Part shown: one piece after another, positions 1 through 7,049 of the stretch
Numbering within the stretch: the stretch's first letter is position 1
Layout: each line of letters opens with the position of its first letter
Source of the DNA: Alphaproteobacteria bacterium
Lineage (GTDB): Bacteria; Pseudomonadota; Alphaproteobacteria; UBA7887
Direction of reading: 5' to 3'
Assembly: GCA_028289725.1 (NCBI GenBank)
Contig: JANQOH010000325.1
Location: 1-8,308, forward strand
Length of the DNA: 8,308 nt
The notes under the pieces: model-generated
The model's input: the letters and a program-made list of their open reading frames with translations, nothing else
What the model was told of the DNA's origin: nothing
Database searches by the model: none
Made by a program: the position numbers and the translations under genes

Positions 1-1
1 C

Positions 2-1120
2 ATCACGGGCTTGGACGCCGAGTCTGGCGAGATCAAGTGGGTCACCCACACGATTCCTGGTCCGGGTGAATACGGCCATGACACCTGGGAAGGCGACGAC
101 TGGAAAACCGGCGGCGCTTCGGTTTGGCTGACCGGCCACTACGACTCCGAGACCGGCATCTCCTATTGGGGCACCGGTAACGCCGCACCGTGGACGGGCG
201 ACTTGCACCCGGGCGACAATCTCTACACCACCTCGGCGCTCGCGATTCGGGCCACCGACGGCGAGATCGTCGGCTATCACCAGTATCACTGGAACGATTC
301 CTGGGATTGGGATGAAGTTTCTACGCCGATTCTGGTGCCGATCGAACGCGATGGCCAGCAGATCAGAGGCCTCGCCCATGCGGGACGTAACGGCTATCTG
401 TGGCTGCTCGACCGTGGCACGGGCTCCGATATCGGCTTTGTCGATGCCCACAAATATGTCCGCCAGGACGTGTTCACCAGCATCGATCCGGAAACCGGCC
501 GTCCGACATATGACGAGGCGAAAAAGCCGGTCGTCGGTAAAGAAATCCATTTCTGCCCGTCACTGTGGGGCGGCAAGGATTGGCCTCCGGAGGCATACAA
601 TCCGACGAATGGCTTGTTCTACATTCCGGCCAACGACAATCTTTGCGGCTCGCTAATCGGTGAGGACGTCCCGTTGGTTCCGGGCGAACTGTGGCTTGGC
701 GTGCCGATCCCCGACATTAAGATGTACTTTGTCGAGGGTGAGGAGCACATCGGCGAGGTTCAGGCGTGGAACCTGAACACAGGCGAGGAAGTCTGGTCGA
801 CGAAGTTCGAGTCCTTTAACTGGGGCCCGCTGCTCACCACGGGCGGCAATCTGGTCTTCGCCGGCGGCACCCGGGATCGTCTGTTCCGGGCCTTCCATGG
901 CGAAACTGGCGAGGTCCTCTGGCAGTTCAAGACCAACTCCGGAATCACCGCGGTTCCGTCGTCCTACGCGATCGACGGCAAGCAGTATATTGCCGTGCAA
1001 GCGGGCTGGGGCGTCGATGCGGTGCGCATGGAAAATTCGCTCAGCGCAGAGCGTGGTTGGACAGGCGATATGCGGCCGACACCGATTGGTGGCGTGCTGT
1101 GGGTGTTCGCACTCGACTAA
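2..1120 (+). CDS. PQQ-dependent alcohol dehydrogenase (quinoprotein), C-terminal part, probably lanthanide-type
   Basis: This is the 3' part of a periplasmic quinoprotein alcohol dehydrogenase (methanol/ethanol dehydrogenase family), which oxidises an alcohol with pyrroloquinoline quinone and passes electrons to a cytochrome c. The frame is open from base 2 (I-T-G before the TTG at 11), so the true start and signal peptide lie upstream; about 370 residues remain of a family usually near 570-600. Numbering from the TTG codon, beta-propeller tryptophan-docking repeats of the form A-x-(D/N)-x-x-TGE-x-x-W recur (near residues 3-10, 262-272, 295-305). GTGN at 54-57 supplies the usual metal-binding Asn. 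WDWD at 98-101 gives the catalytic Asp99 plus Asp101, two residues later. NDNLC follows near 209-213. There is no CxxCH haem motif, so it is not a quinohaemoprotein fusion. The text does not match XoxF closely outside these motifs, so the substrate is left open. A strong terminator ends the unit. Confidence 0.93.
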   Translation: MTGLDAESGEIKWVTHTIPGPGEYGHDTWEGDDWKTGGASVWLTGHYDSETGISYWGTGNAAPWTGDLHPGDNLYTTSALAIRATDGEIVGYHQYHWNDSWDWDEVSTPILVPIERDGQQIRGLAHAGRNGYLWLLDRGTGSDIGFVDAHKYVRQDVFTSIDPETGRPTYDEAKKPVVGKEIHFCPSLWGGKDWPPEAYNPTNGLFYIPANDNLCGSLIGEDVPLVPGELWLGVPIPDIKMYFVEGEEHIGEVQAWNLNTGEEVWSTKFESFNWGPLLTTGGNLVFAGGTRDRLFRAFHGETGEVLWQFKTNSGITAVPSSYAIDGKQYIAVQAGWGVDAVRMENSLSAERGWTGDMRPTPIGGVLWVFALD

Positions 1121-1157
1121 TACGACGTGAATCGACCATTTAGGTCGGATCGAGATT

Positions 1158-1191
1158 TGGCCGGTCGTCGCAAGACGACCGGCCATTTTTT
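1158..1191 (+). terminator. Rho-independent terminator of the PQQ dehydrogenase gene
   Basis: A perfect 12-bp inverted repeat (1158-1169 with 1174-1185) encloses a GCAA tetraloop and is followed directly by six T residues (1186-1191). It lies 38 nt after the dehydrogenase stop codon. The GNRA-type loop and GC-rich stem make it a strong intrinsic terminator, separating the dehydrogenase from lolA. Confidence 0.93.
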
Positions 1192-1219
1192 CTTGTCTCA
1201 CACTGTCGTGAATTCGCTC

Positions 1220-1248
1220 TTGCACAGCCGTGCGCACAGTCATACCTA
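1220..1248 (+). promoter_or_regulatory. Candidate promoter for lolA
   Basis: Because a terminator lies just upstream, lolA needs its own promoter in 1192-1255. The best pair I see is TTGCAC (1220-1225), 17 nt, then TACCTA (1243-1248). The -35 box is good and the -10 box is poor. Transcription would begin about at the ATG at 1256, implying a leaderless or near-leaderless mRNA. This is a weak prediction by eye. Confidence 0.25.
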
Positions 1249-1255
1249 ACGGGGC

Positions 1256-1921
1256 ATGCGAAATCTCCGGCAGCTCTTCATGATCGGCGTTCTCGGCTTG
1301 GTATGCGCGTATACAGCGCCTGCCTTGGCCCAAGATCGCCCGGTCGCCGGTTGGCCCGAGGGCGATCGCGCCATGCTCGCCGAGGCCGAAACTTACTTGA
1401 ACGCGCTTACGACGGTGCGCGCCGGCTTTGTGCAGACAAACGCGGACGGCACGGTCGATAGCGGCATTCTTTGGATCTCGCGGCCGGGTCGCGCGCGCAT
1501 CGAATACGCGCCGCCGACAGAAATCCTGTTGGTCGCGGATGGAACCTGGCTCGTGTTTTTCGATGCGGAGCTTGACCAAGTCAGCCATATTCCGATCGAT
1601 ACTGGACCGTTTCGCTTTTTGCTCGCCGAAGACATGTCATTTGACGAGGCGGTTCGAATTACCGCCATTTCGCGCGCGAGCGGCTTGGCCCGCATAACCA
1701 TAGTCGACGCGGAGAACCCGCATGACGGGCAAGTGACACTCGTGTTCGATGAAGCGCCATTCGCTCTGCGTCAGTGGGAAGTGATCGACGCGCAGGGCTA
1801 TTTGACCGTTGTGACCTTGACCGACGAAGTGGTCGGCGAGCGCTTTGACGAGGCCATGTTCTATTTTCCGACCAACCCAAACGACCGTCCGCGCAACTTC
1901 CGTATCGGACAACATCGCTAG
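1256..1921 (+). CDS. lolA: Outer-membrane lipoprotein carrier protein LolA
   Basis: LolA is the periplasmic chaperone that takes lipoproteins from the inner-membrane LolCDE complex and delivers them to the outer membrane. The 221-residue product has a Sec signal peptide: a basic start, a hydrophobic stretch at about 8-23, and a likely ALA|Q cleavage at 25/26. The mature part shows the family pattern: an aromatic and Gln in AGFVQ (56-60), then DG-x-x-x-x-G and RPGRARIEY (76-84) leading into a Pro pair, then LVADG (92-96) and a TGPFRFLL segment near 116-123. Length and order fit alphaproteobacterial LolA. The ATG at 1256 is chosen because the signal peptide begins there; only a GGGG two bases upstream resembles a ribosome site. 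It is preceded by a terminator and followed after 99 nt by the MFS gene, so co-transcription with that gene is possible but not shown. Confidence 0.9.
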   Translation: MRNLRQLFMIGVLGLVCAYTAPALAQDRPVAGWPEGDRAMLAEAETYLNALTTVRAGFVQTNADGTVDSGILWISRPGRARIEYAPPTEILLVADGTWLVFFDAELDQVSHIPIDTGPFRFLLAEDMSFDEAVRITAISRASGLARITIVDAENPHDGQVTLVFDEAPFALRQWEVIDAQGYLTVVTLTDEVVGERFDEAMFYFPTNPNDRPRNFRIGQHR

Positions 1922-2020
1922 GGCAACCCCCACACAATAGCCGTCTTTCATCCGGACACGGACGTCCGCGCCACATAAATCGGGACTTGCTGCGCCGGGC
2001 TGCGCGTGGTTCATGGCGCA

Positions 2021-3235
2021 ATGACAGACGAGACAACAGCGCCCGAGCCGAACTACGGCTGGGTGATGGTGGCGATTACGTTCGTGCTGACCGGGCTCGC
2101 ATTCGGCGGCATGGCGTCGGTGGGCGTTTTTCTTGAGCCTCTTGCGGCGCATTTCGGCTGGTCACGCGGCGAGATATCCGGTGGCTACAGCGTTATCGCA
2201 TTGTCATCCGCCGCCGCCGGAATTGGCTGGGGCTTTCTGTCTGACCGGATCGGCGCGCGCACCCCGGCGATCATTGCGGTGATCGCAATGGCGGTGGCCC
2301 TGGCGCTCCTGAGCAACCAATCCAGCCTGTGGCACTTTTATAGCTTTTGTTTTCTTTATGGGGCGTTGGGCCACGGCCCAGCCAGCGTGCCGCTCTACGC
2401 CAATGTTGGTTATTGGTTCACACGCAATAAGGGCCTCGCCATGGGTGCGATGGCCGCGGGCGGCGCGATGGGGCAGGGCGTCGTCCCGTTTTTCGCGCGC
2501 CTATTGATCACCGAGTTTGATTGGCAGACCGCCTATCTGATTTTAAGCGGCGTCTATTTGCTCGTCGGGCTACCGATCGCGGCCTTGATCCGCGACCCGC
2601 CGGCACGGTTGGCCGCCCGTGCGGGACTTGACGACGGCGGATCCGAGGTGCCGTTGGCGCCGCGCGAAGTGATCACGTGGATCAGCGTCGCCGTAGTGTT
2701 TTGCTGTACCTGTATGTCGGTGCCCATCGTCCATGTCGTATCCATGGTGTCCGACCGTGGTGTCGAACCGCAAGTGGCTGCCAGCGTTTTGCTGGTTCTC
2801 ATGGTCGCGGGAACCTTGGGTCGCGTGCTCGGCGGCAAACTCACCGATATGGTCGGGGCCTTACAGGCCTACATGATGATGTCGCTTGGCCAGACGCTGC
2901 TGGTCGGCTGGTTTCCGCACATACACAGCATGTGGGGCACTTATGCGCTGGCCGGCCTATTCGGTATCGCCTATTCGGGCGTGATGGCGGGCTTGTTGAT
3001 CTGTCTGCGCGTGATGGTACCCGCGCGTCTGGCCGGCCGGGCCATGGGCATAGGTGGCTTCTTTGGTTGGTTTGGCATGGGATTTGGCGGCTTTCAGGGC
3101 GGCTTAGTCTACGATTTGACCGGCACATACACTTGGTCCTTTGTCGCCGCCGTGATTGCCGGCGTCATCAATTTGACCATCCTCAGCGCATTTTATCTGC
3201 GCATTCAGCGGCAGCGGGCCCTGTTGGCCACATAG
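2021..3235 (+). CDS. MFS transporter, monocarboxylate / oxalate-formate antiporter type
   Basis: A 404-residue integral membrane protein with about 12 predicted hydrophobic segments, the usual size for the major facilitator superfamily. The loop after the second transmembrane segment carries MFS motif A in the form G-F-L-S-D-R-I-G-A-R (about residues 71-80). A related G-x-L-x-D-x-x-G element (GRVLGGKLTDMVGA) occurs in the C-terminal half. The opening YGWVMVAITFVLTG and the late DLTGTY-aromatic stretch resemble the oxalate/formate and monocarboxylate branch, so an organic-anion substrate is an inference; the actual substrate is unknown. The ATG at 2021 is preferred; a GTG at 2006 in the same frame would add five residues, and neither has a clear Shine-Dalgarno. 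It sits between lolA and the polyamine genes on the same strand, and no neighbouring catabolic gene hints at its substrate. Confidence 0.88.
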   Translation: MTDETTAPEPNYGWVMVAITFVLTGLAFGGMASVGVFLEPLAAHFGWSRGEISGGYSVIALSSAAAGIGWGFLSDRIGARTPAIIAVIAMAVALALLSNQSSLWHFYSFCFLYGALGHGPASVPLYANVGYWFTRNKGLAMGAMAAGGAMGQGVVPFFARLLITEFDWQTAYLILSGVYLLVGLPIAALIRDPPARLAARAGLDDGGSEVPLAPREVITWISVAVVFCCTCMSVPIVHVVSMVSDRGVEPQVAASVLLVLMVAGTLGRVLGGKLTDMVGALQAYMMMSLGQTLLVGWFPHIHSMWGTYALAGLFGIAYSGVMAGLLICLRVMVPARLAGRAMGIGGFFGWFGMGFGGFQGGLVYDLTGTYTWSFVAAVIAGVINLTILSAFYLRIQRQRALLAT

Positions 3236-3274
3236 GCGGCTCGACGCCGCAATGGCGGGCGAGCGCTTTCGTGA

Positions 3275-3302
3275 TTGACAGGGTGCGTTGTTTGATGTGA
3301 AT
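3275..3302 (+). promoter_or_regulatory. Candidate promoter for the potFHI cluster
   Basis: The 101-nt gap before potF contains an exact TTGACA (3275-3280). After 16 nt comes GTGAAT (3297-3302), which matches only the last three positions of a -10 box. It lies 34 nt before the chosen potF ATG, a sensible distance. The perfect -35 box makes it worth listing; the weak -10 keeps confidence low. Confidence 0.35.
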
Positions 3303-3336
3303 CCGCCAAAAATGATTGCGCAGGAGATTGGCGAGC

Positions 3337-4431
3337 ATGCGACTGATGCAAAGTGTGGTTCTTGTTGCAGCCGGTCTGGCGTGCGCCGCCGCGGCGCTGG
3401 CGGCTGACCGCGAATTAAACGTCTACAATTGGTCCGACTATATCGGCGAGACTACGATTTCCGATTTCGAGGCGGAAACCGGCATCAAGGTCCGCTACGA
3501 CGTGTTCGATTCCAATGACATATTGGAAACCAAGCTGCTCGCCGGCCAGTCCGGCTACGACGTCGTCGTTCCGTCCGGCAACTTCCTTGCGCGCCAGATT
3601 CAAGCGGGCGCGTTCCAGGCGCTGGACAAGTCGAAATTACAAAACTTTGACAATTTATCGCCGGAGATCATGGCGGACGTCGCGCAAGCGTGGGATCCGG
3701 ATAACAGTCACGGCATCGTTTATATGTGGGGCACTACGGGCATCGGCTACAATGTGGAAAAGATTGCCGAGCGCATGCCGGATGCGCCGGTCGATTCACT
3801 TCGCATGCTATTTGATCCGGAGATTGTCTCGCGATTTGCGGATTGTGGCATTCACGTTCTGGATGCGGCGGACGAGGTGTTTCCCGCAGCGCTCGCCTAT
3901 ATCGGTGAGAAGCCAGACAGCAAAGATCCGGATGTTTTGCGAAAGGCGGAACCGGTATTGATGGCGATGCGTCCGCACATTGCGAAGTTCCATTCATCCG
4001 AATACATAAACGCGCTCGCGAACGGGGATATTTGCCTTGCATTCGGTTGGTCCGGCGACGTGTTTCAAGCATCCGACCGGGCCGTCGAAGCGGACAATGG
4101 GGTCGAGGTTTCCTATACGATTCCCGAGGAAGGCGCCCTGATGTGGATGGACATGATGGCGATTCCTGTTGATGCGCCGAACCCGGAAGCGGCACATCTT
4201 TTTATCGACTACATTATGCGGCCAAAGGTGATTGCTGAGGCAACTAACTATGTCTACTATGCCAATGCCAATCCGTCTTCCGATTCCATGATTGAGCCGG
4301 AAATACGTGAGGATCCCGCTATATATCCGACGCCTGAAGTTATGCAAAAATTGTATATAAACACGCCATATGGCCGGTCTGAGCAGCGTCTGATCAATCG
4401 TATTTGGACACGTGTAAAAACCGGACAATAA
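3337..4431 (+). CDS. potF: Polyamine (putrescine-type) ABC transporter substrate-binding protein PotF
   Basis: Periplasmic binding protein that captures putrescine or a similar polyamine and hands it to the PotHI permease. The chosen product has 364 residues, close to E. coli PotF. A signal peptide (hydrophobic 4-20) ends in ALA|A near 22/23. The ligand-pocket elements known from PotF/PotD are all recognisable: YNWSDYI (Trp32, Ser33, Asp34, Tyr35), VPSGNF (Ser80), DEVF (Glu180), GWSGDVFQAS (Trp238, Asp241), W-M-D (Trp270, Asp272) and YYANAN (Tyr308). At the position of PotF Phe276 there is Trp, as in the spermidine-preferring PotD, so specificity may not be strictly putrescine. The overall text follows PotF most closely. 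The ATG at 3337 is chosen over a TTG at 3316 because AGGAG (3322-3326) lies about 10 nt before it and it gives a normal signal peptide. The potH gene follows after 13 nt. Confidence 0.93.
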   Translation: MRLMQSVVLVAAGLACAAAALAADRELNVYNWSDYIGETTISDFEAETGIKVRYDVFDSNDILETKLLAGQSGYDVVVPSGNFLARQIQAGAFQALDKSKLQNFDNLSPEIMADVAQAWDPDNSHGIVYMWGTTGIGYNVEKIAERMPDAPVDSLRMLFDPEIVSRFADCGIHVLDAADEVFPAALAYIGEKPDSKDPDVLRKAEPVLMAMRPHIAKFHSSEYINALANGDICLAFGWSGDVFQASDRAVEADNGVEVSYTIPEEGALMWMDMMAIPVDAPNPEAAHLFIDYIMRPKVIAEATNYVYYANANPSSDSMIEPEIREDPAIYPTPEVMQKLYINTPYGRSEQRLINRIWTRVKTGQ

Positions 4432-4444
4432 GCCCTTACAAGTC

Positions 4445-5362
4445 GTGCAGCCAAAATCGGGAACCAAAGGACGACGCATCGCCATCGCCATTCCCTATGT
4501 CTGGTTGGCGGTATTTTTTCTGGCACCGTTTCTCATCGTCCTGAAAATCAGTCTGTCGGAACCGGCTGTCTCGATACCGCCTTATCTGCCCCTGTTTGAA
4601 TGGACAGTAGGCGCGGACAATGAAGAGCGGGCTCTATCGTTTTTCGCAACCGCGGCAAATTTTGCGACGCTTTTTGCCGACGGCTTGTATGCGAATGCAC
4701 TTGTCTCAAGCCTAAAGATCGCGGCCATTGCCACTATCGTCGCACTAATCATCGGGTTTCCGATGGCCTATGCGATTGCACGCGCGCCCGATCGCTTCCG
4801 CCATATCCTATTGTTCTTGGTGATTCTGCCATTTTGGACGTCGTTCCTCATTCGCGTTTACGCCTGGATCGGCATATTAAAGACCGAAGGGTTTTTGAAC
4901 TTGGCACTGCGAGGCGTTGGCGTGATCGATAGTCCGCTAACGATCTTATATACGGATGTCGCGGTATATATCGGCATCGTTTATACCTATCTGCCGTTCA
5001 TGATTTTGCCGATTTACGCGGTCTTGGTGCGAATGGACCAAAGCATGATCGAAGCGGCGATCGATCTTGGTTGCCGGCCCATACGCGCGTTCTGGCTCAT
5101 CACGGTTCCGCTGGCCCGTCCTGGGATTATCGCCGGTTGCCTCCTGGTCTTCATTCCAGCGGTCGGCGAATTCGTAATACCGGACCTGCTGGGCGGATCG
5201 GAAACATTGATGATCGGCCACACATTGTGGGTCGAGTTCTTCAACAATCGGGACTGGCCACTCGCATCGGCGGTGGCACTTGTCTTACTCGTCCTCTTGC
5301 TCGCGCCGATGGTCTATTTGCGGCGCTACCAGCTGCGAACATGGAGCTTCGAAAAGCCGTGA
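4445..5362 (+). CDS. potH: Polyamine ABC transporter permease PotH
   Basis: One of two inner-membrane permease subunits that form the polyamine channel. The 305-residue protein has a hydrophobic first helix (about 12-36), a periplasmic stretch, then five further membrane segments (about 86-113, 119-142, 168-196, 222-247, 272-293), the six-helix layout of PotB/PotH. The EAA loop that contacts the ATPase is clear at 203-231, beginning EAAIDLGCRP and running to the Gly after PGIIA. The conserved FVIPDLLGG-x-x-T-x-M-I-G segment follows. The start is GTG at 4445; no ATG upstream fits, and no clear Shine-Dalgarno is seen, so translation is probably coupled to potF 13 nt upstream. It overlaps potI. 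An intact EAA loop implies the permease still docks an ATPase, although none is encoded beside it. Confidence 0.92.
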   Translation: MQPKSGTKGRRIAIAIPYVWLAVFFLAPFLIVLKISLSEPAVSIPPYLPLFEWTVGADNEERALSFFATAANFATLFADGLYANALVSSLKIAAIATIVALIIGFPMAYAIARAPDRFRHILLFLVILPFWTSFLIRVYAWIGILKTEGFLNLALRGVGVIDSPLTILYTDVAVYIGIVYTYLPFMILPIYAVLVRMDQSMIEAAIDLGCRPIRAFWLITVPLARPGIIAGCLLVFIPAVGEFVIPDLLGGSETLMIGHTLWVEFFNNRDWPLASAVALVLLVLLLAPMVYLRRYQLRTWSFEKP

Positions 5363-6171
5363 CCGCGCGAAGCTCCGGTACAATTATTCTGGCCGCAACA
5401 CTGGGCTTCGCGTTCCTCTATTTGCCGATCGCGCTTCTCGTACTCTATTCGTTCAACGCATCGCGCCTGGTCACCGTCTGGGGCGGATTTTCCACCAAAT
5501 GGTACGCCGCCATGTTGGAGAATCAGAGTTTGCTTGATGCGGCCTGGGTGACGATCCGGGTCGGGGCGGTTTCGGCAACTGTGGCGCTTGTGCTCGGCAC
5601 GATGGCTGCGCTCGCTTTAGTGCGGTACGGCCGTTTTCGGGGCAGGGGCCTGTTTGTCGGCATGGTTTCCGCGCCCCTCGTGATGCCGGAAGTGATTACC
5701 GGGCTCTCACTGCTGCTCCTGTTCGTCGCGCTGGAATGGGCGCGCGGCTATTGGACGATCGTGATCGCCCACATCACTTTTTCCATGGCCTATGTCGCCG
5801 TTGTCGTGCAGGCGCGGTTGATTTCGTTCGACACCGCGATCGAAGAAGCGGCACAGGATTTGGGCGCGCCGCCCTTGCGCGCCTTTTTCGAGATCACTTT
5901 GCCGCTGATCGCCCCGGCCATGATCGCCGGTTGGCTGCTTGCATTCACTTTATCGTTGGACGATCTGGTCATCGCGTCATTCACCACCGGCCCGGGCGCG
6001 ACCACTTTGCCGATGAAAATCTACAGTTCCGTCCGCCTCGGCGTCACACCAGAAATCAACGCCGTCTGCACGGTATTGATCGGGGCGGTGACAATGGGCG
6101 TCATCATTGCGAGCCTCAGCATCAAACGCGAAACCTATCCTGATCGCCGAAGACCAGGCATGGTGTCGTGA
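5341..6171 (+). CDS. potI: Polyamine ABC transporter permease PotI
   Basis: Second inner-membrane permease subunit, partner of PotH. From the ATG at 5341 the product has 276 residues (E. coli PotI is about 280), with six hydrophobic segments starting at about residue 14. The EAA loop lies at 168-198, opening with EEAAQDLGAPPLRAFF. After it comes the PotC/PotI hallmark SLDDLVIASFTTGPGATTLP (205-224) and the R-x-G-x-x-P-E-I-N-A stretch. The start is uncertain. ATG 5341 overlaps potH by 22 nt and has no clear Shine-Dalgarno; a GTG at 5359 in the same frame forms a GTGA overlap with the potH stop and lies 12 nt after a GGAG. Either way translation is coupled to potH. The frame is open upstream to 5071, but that part is antiparallel in meaning to potH and not PotI-like. 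Confidence 0.92.
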   Translation: MELRKAVTARSSGTIILAATLGFAFLYLPIALLVLYSFNASRLVTVWGGFSTKWYAAMLENQSLLDAAWVTIRVGAVSATVALVLGTMAALALVRYGRFRGRGLFVGMVSAPLVMPEVITGLSLLLLFVALEWARGYWTIVIAHITFSMAYVAVVVQARLISFDTAIEEAAQDLGAPPLRAFFEITLPLIAPAMIAGWLLAFTLSLDDLVIASFTTGPGATTLPMKIYSSVRLGVTPEINAVCTVLIGAVTMGVIIASLSIKRETYPDRRRPGMVS

Positions 6172-6186
6172 TTGCGCCGCGGAACA

Positions 6187-6211
6187 GCGGTGAACGAATT
6201 TCCGCATTTTT
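6187..6211 (+). terminator. Candidate weak terminator after potI
   Basis: GCGG (6187-6190), a bulged T, GAA (6192-6194), a four-base loop, TTT (6199-6201) and CCGC (6202-6205) can fold into a seven-pair stem with one bulge and one G-U pair. It is followed by A and five T residues (6207-6211). It sits 16 nt after the potI stop and 28 nt before xthA, so it may attenuate rather than end the transcript. This is a fold drawn by eye. Confidence 0.3.
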
Positions 6212-6238
6212 GGCCCAAACAGAACGATCACACGACCT

Positions 6239-7033
6239 ATGCCCCTCAGAATTGCCACTTGGAATGTGAATTCGGTCCGTCTGCGCGGCGGCGCATTGGC
6301 TCAGCTCGTGAAGGAGCGCGCGCCGGATGTCCTATGCCTACAGGAAACCAAAGTCGCGGATGAACTGTTCCCGGCCGATATGTTTCACGAACTCGGCTAT
6401 CCGCATCACCTCATTTTTGGTCAGAAGGCCTACCATGGCGTCGCGGTTTTGAGCCGAGTGCCCTTGGAACAGGCGGAGCGCGGCGATTGGTGCGGAAAGG
6501 GTGACGCGCGCCACGTTTATGCGCGCCTGCCAGGCGACATTGAACTGCACAATTTCTATGTCCCGGCTGGCGGCGACGTCCCGGATCCGGGAGAGAATCC
6601 GAAATTTGAGCATAAACTCAGTTTTTTGGACGAAATTACCGATTGGTTTTCAAGCAACCGTCACGGCGCGCGCCAGATTCTGGTTGGCGACCTGAATATC
6701 GCCCCGCTCGAAACCGATGTCTGGTCGCACAAGCAGCTTCTAAAAGTGGTGAGCCACACACCGGTCGAAGTGGAGGCGCTTGGACGCCTGTCCGCATCGA
6801 GAGAATGGGTCGATGCCGTGCGCCATTTCATTCCGCCGGAAGAGAAGCTCTATAGCTGGTGGAGCTATCGCGCCCGCGATTGGCGCGCCGGCGATCGCGG
6901 GCGGCGGTTGGGTCACGTATGGGTCACGCCCGACCTTGTGTCAGCCTTGGAAAGCGCGGAGGTGCTGCGCGATGCACGCGGATGGGAGAAACCGTCCGAC
7001 CATGTGCCAGTGATCGTCGATATCGCGACTTAA
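6239..7033 (+). CDS. xthA: Exodeoxyribonuclease III / class II AP endonuclease, with Gly at a conserved Asp position
   Basis: Cytosolic base-excision-repair enzyme that cuts DNA 5' to abasic sites and has 3'-5' exonuclease and 3'-phosphodiesterase activity. The 264-residue protein matches the family length (E. coli 268). Conserved sites are present in order: WNVNS (Asn9), QETK (metal-binding Glu36), NFYVPAG (Tyr107), GDLNIAP (Asp151, Asn153), WVDA (191-193) and KPSDHVPV (Asp254, His255). The exception is the strand normally reading R-(I/L)-D: here it is RRLGHVWVTP, so residue 225 is Gly (codon GGT, 6911-6913) where E. coli has Asp229, which hydrogen-bonds the active-site His. The ATG at 6239 begins the characteristic LRIATWNVNS core; no clear Shine-Dalgarno precedes it. 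It is 67 nt downstream of potI and converges with the response regulator, 16 nt away. Confidence 0.93.
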   Translation: MPLRIATWNVNSVRLRGGALAQLVKERAPDVLCLQETKVADELFPADMFHELGYPHHLIFGQKAYHGVAVLSRVPLEQAERGDWCGKGDARHVYARLPGDIELHNFYVPAGGDVPDPGENPKFEHKLSFLDEITDWFSSNRHGARQILVGDLNIAPLETDVWSHKQLLKVVSHTPVEVEALGRLSASREWVDAVRHFIPPEEKLYSWWSYRARDWRAGDRGRRLGHVWVTPDLVSALESAEVLRDARGWEKPSDHVPVIVDIAT

Positions 7034-7049
7034 GCGGGTAGGCCGCGTG

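Noticed and set aside
1132..1147. Small hairpin CGACC-attta-GGTCG before the main terminator
   Set aside because: Only five pairs with no T run. It may pair alternatively with part of the terminator stem, but no leader peptide or ligand-binding structure supports attenuation.
653..1588. 311-codon open frame on the minus strand
   Set aside because: It lies antisense to the PQQ dehydrogenase and lolA and crosses the strong terminator. Its translation is rich in His, Arg and Ala with no recognisable domain; it is a shadow frame of GC-rich coding DNA.
1951..1968. Palindrome CGGACGTCCG (1959-1968) with a further CGGAC just upstream, between lolA and the MFS gene
   Set aside because: It can form a small hairpin or be an operator, but there is no T tract and no second copy elsewhere in the window; a 10-bp palindrome in GC-rich DNA can be chance.
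1637..2152. 171-codon open frame on the minus strand
   Set aside because: It spans the lolA end, the intergenic gap and the MFS start in antisense. No ribosome site or family pattern; the opposite frames are clear genes.
2677..3300. 207-codon plus-strand frame inside the MFS gene
   Set aside because: It is a shifted frame of the MFS coding sequence with low-complexity Arg/Gly/His content. I also considered a frameshift in the MFS gene, but the main frame is continuous and membrane-like throughout.
5071..5340. N-terminal extension of potI upstream of 5341
   Set aside because: The frame is open, but this part overlaps the PotH EAA-loop region in another frame and is unlike any permease; PotI begins normally at 5341 or 5359.
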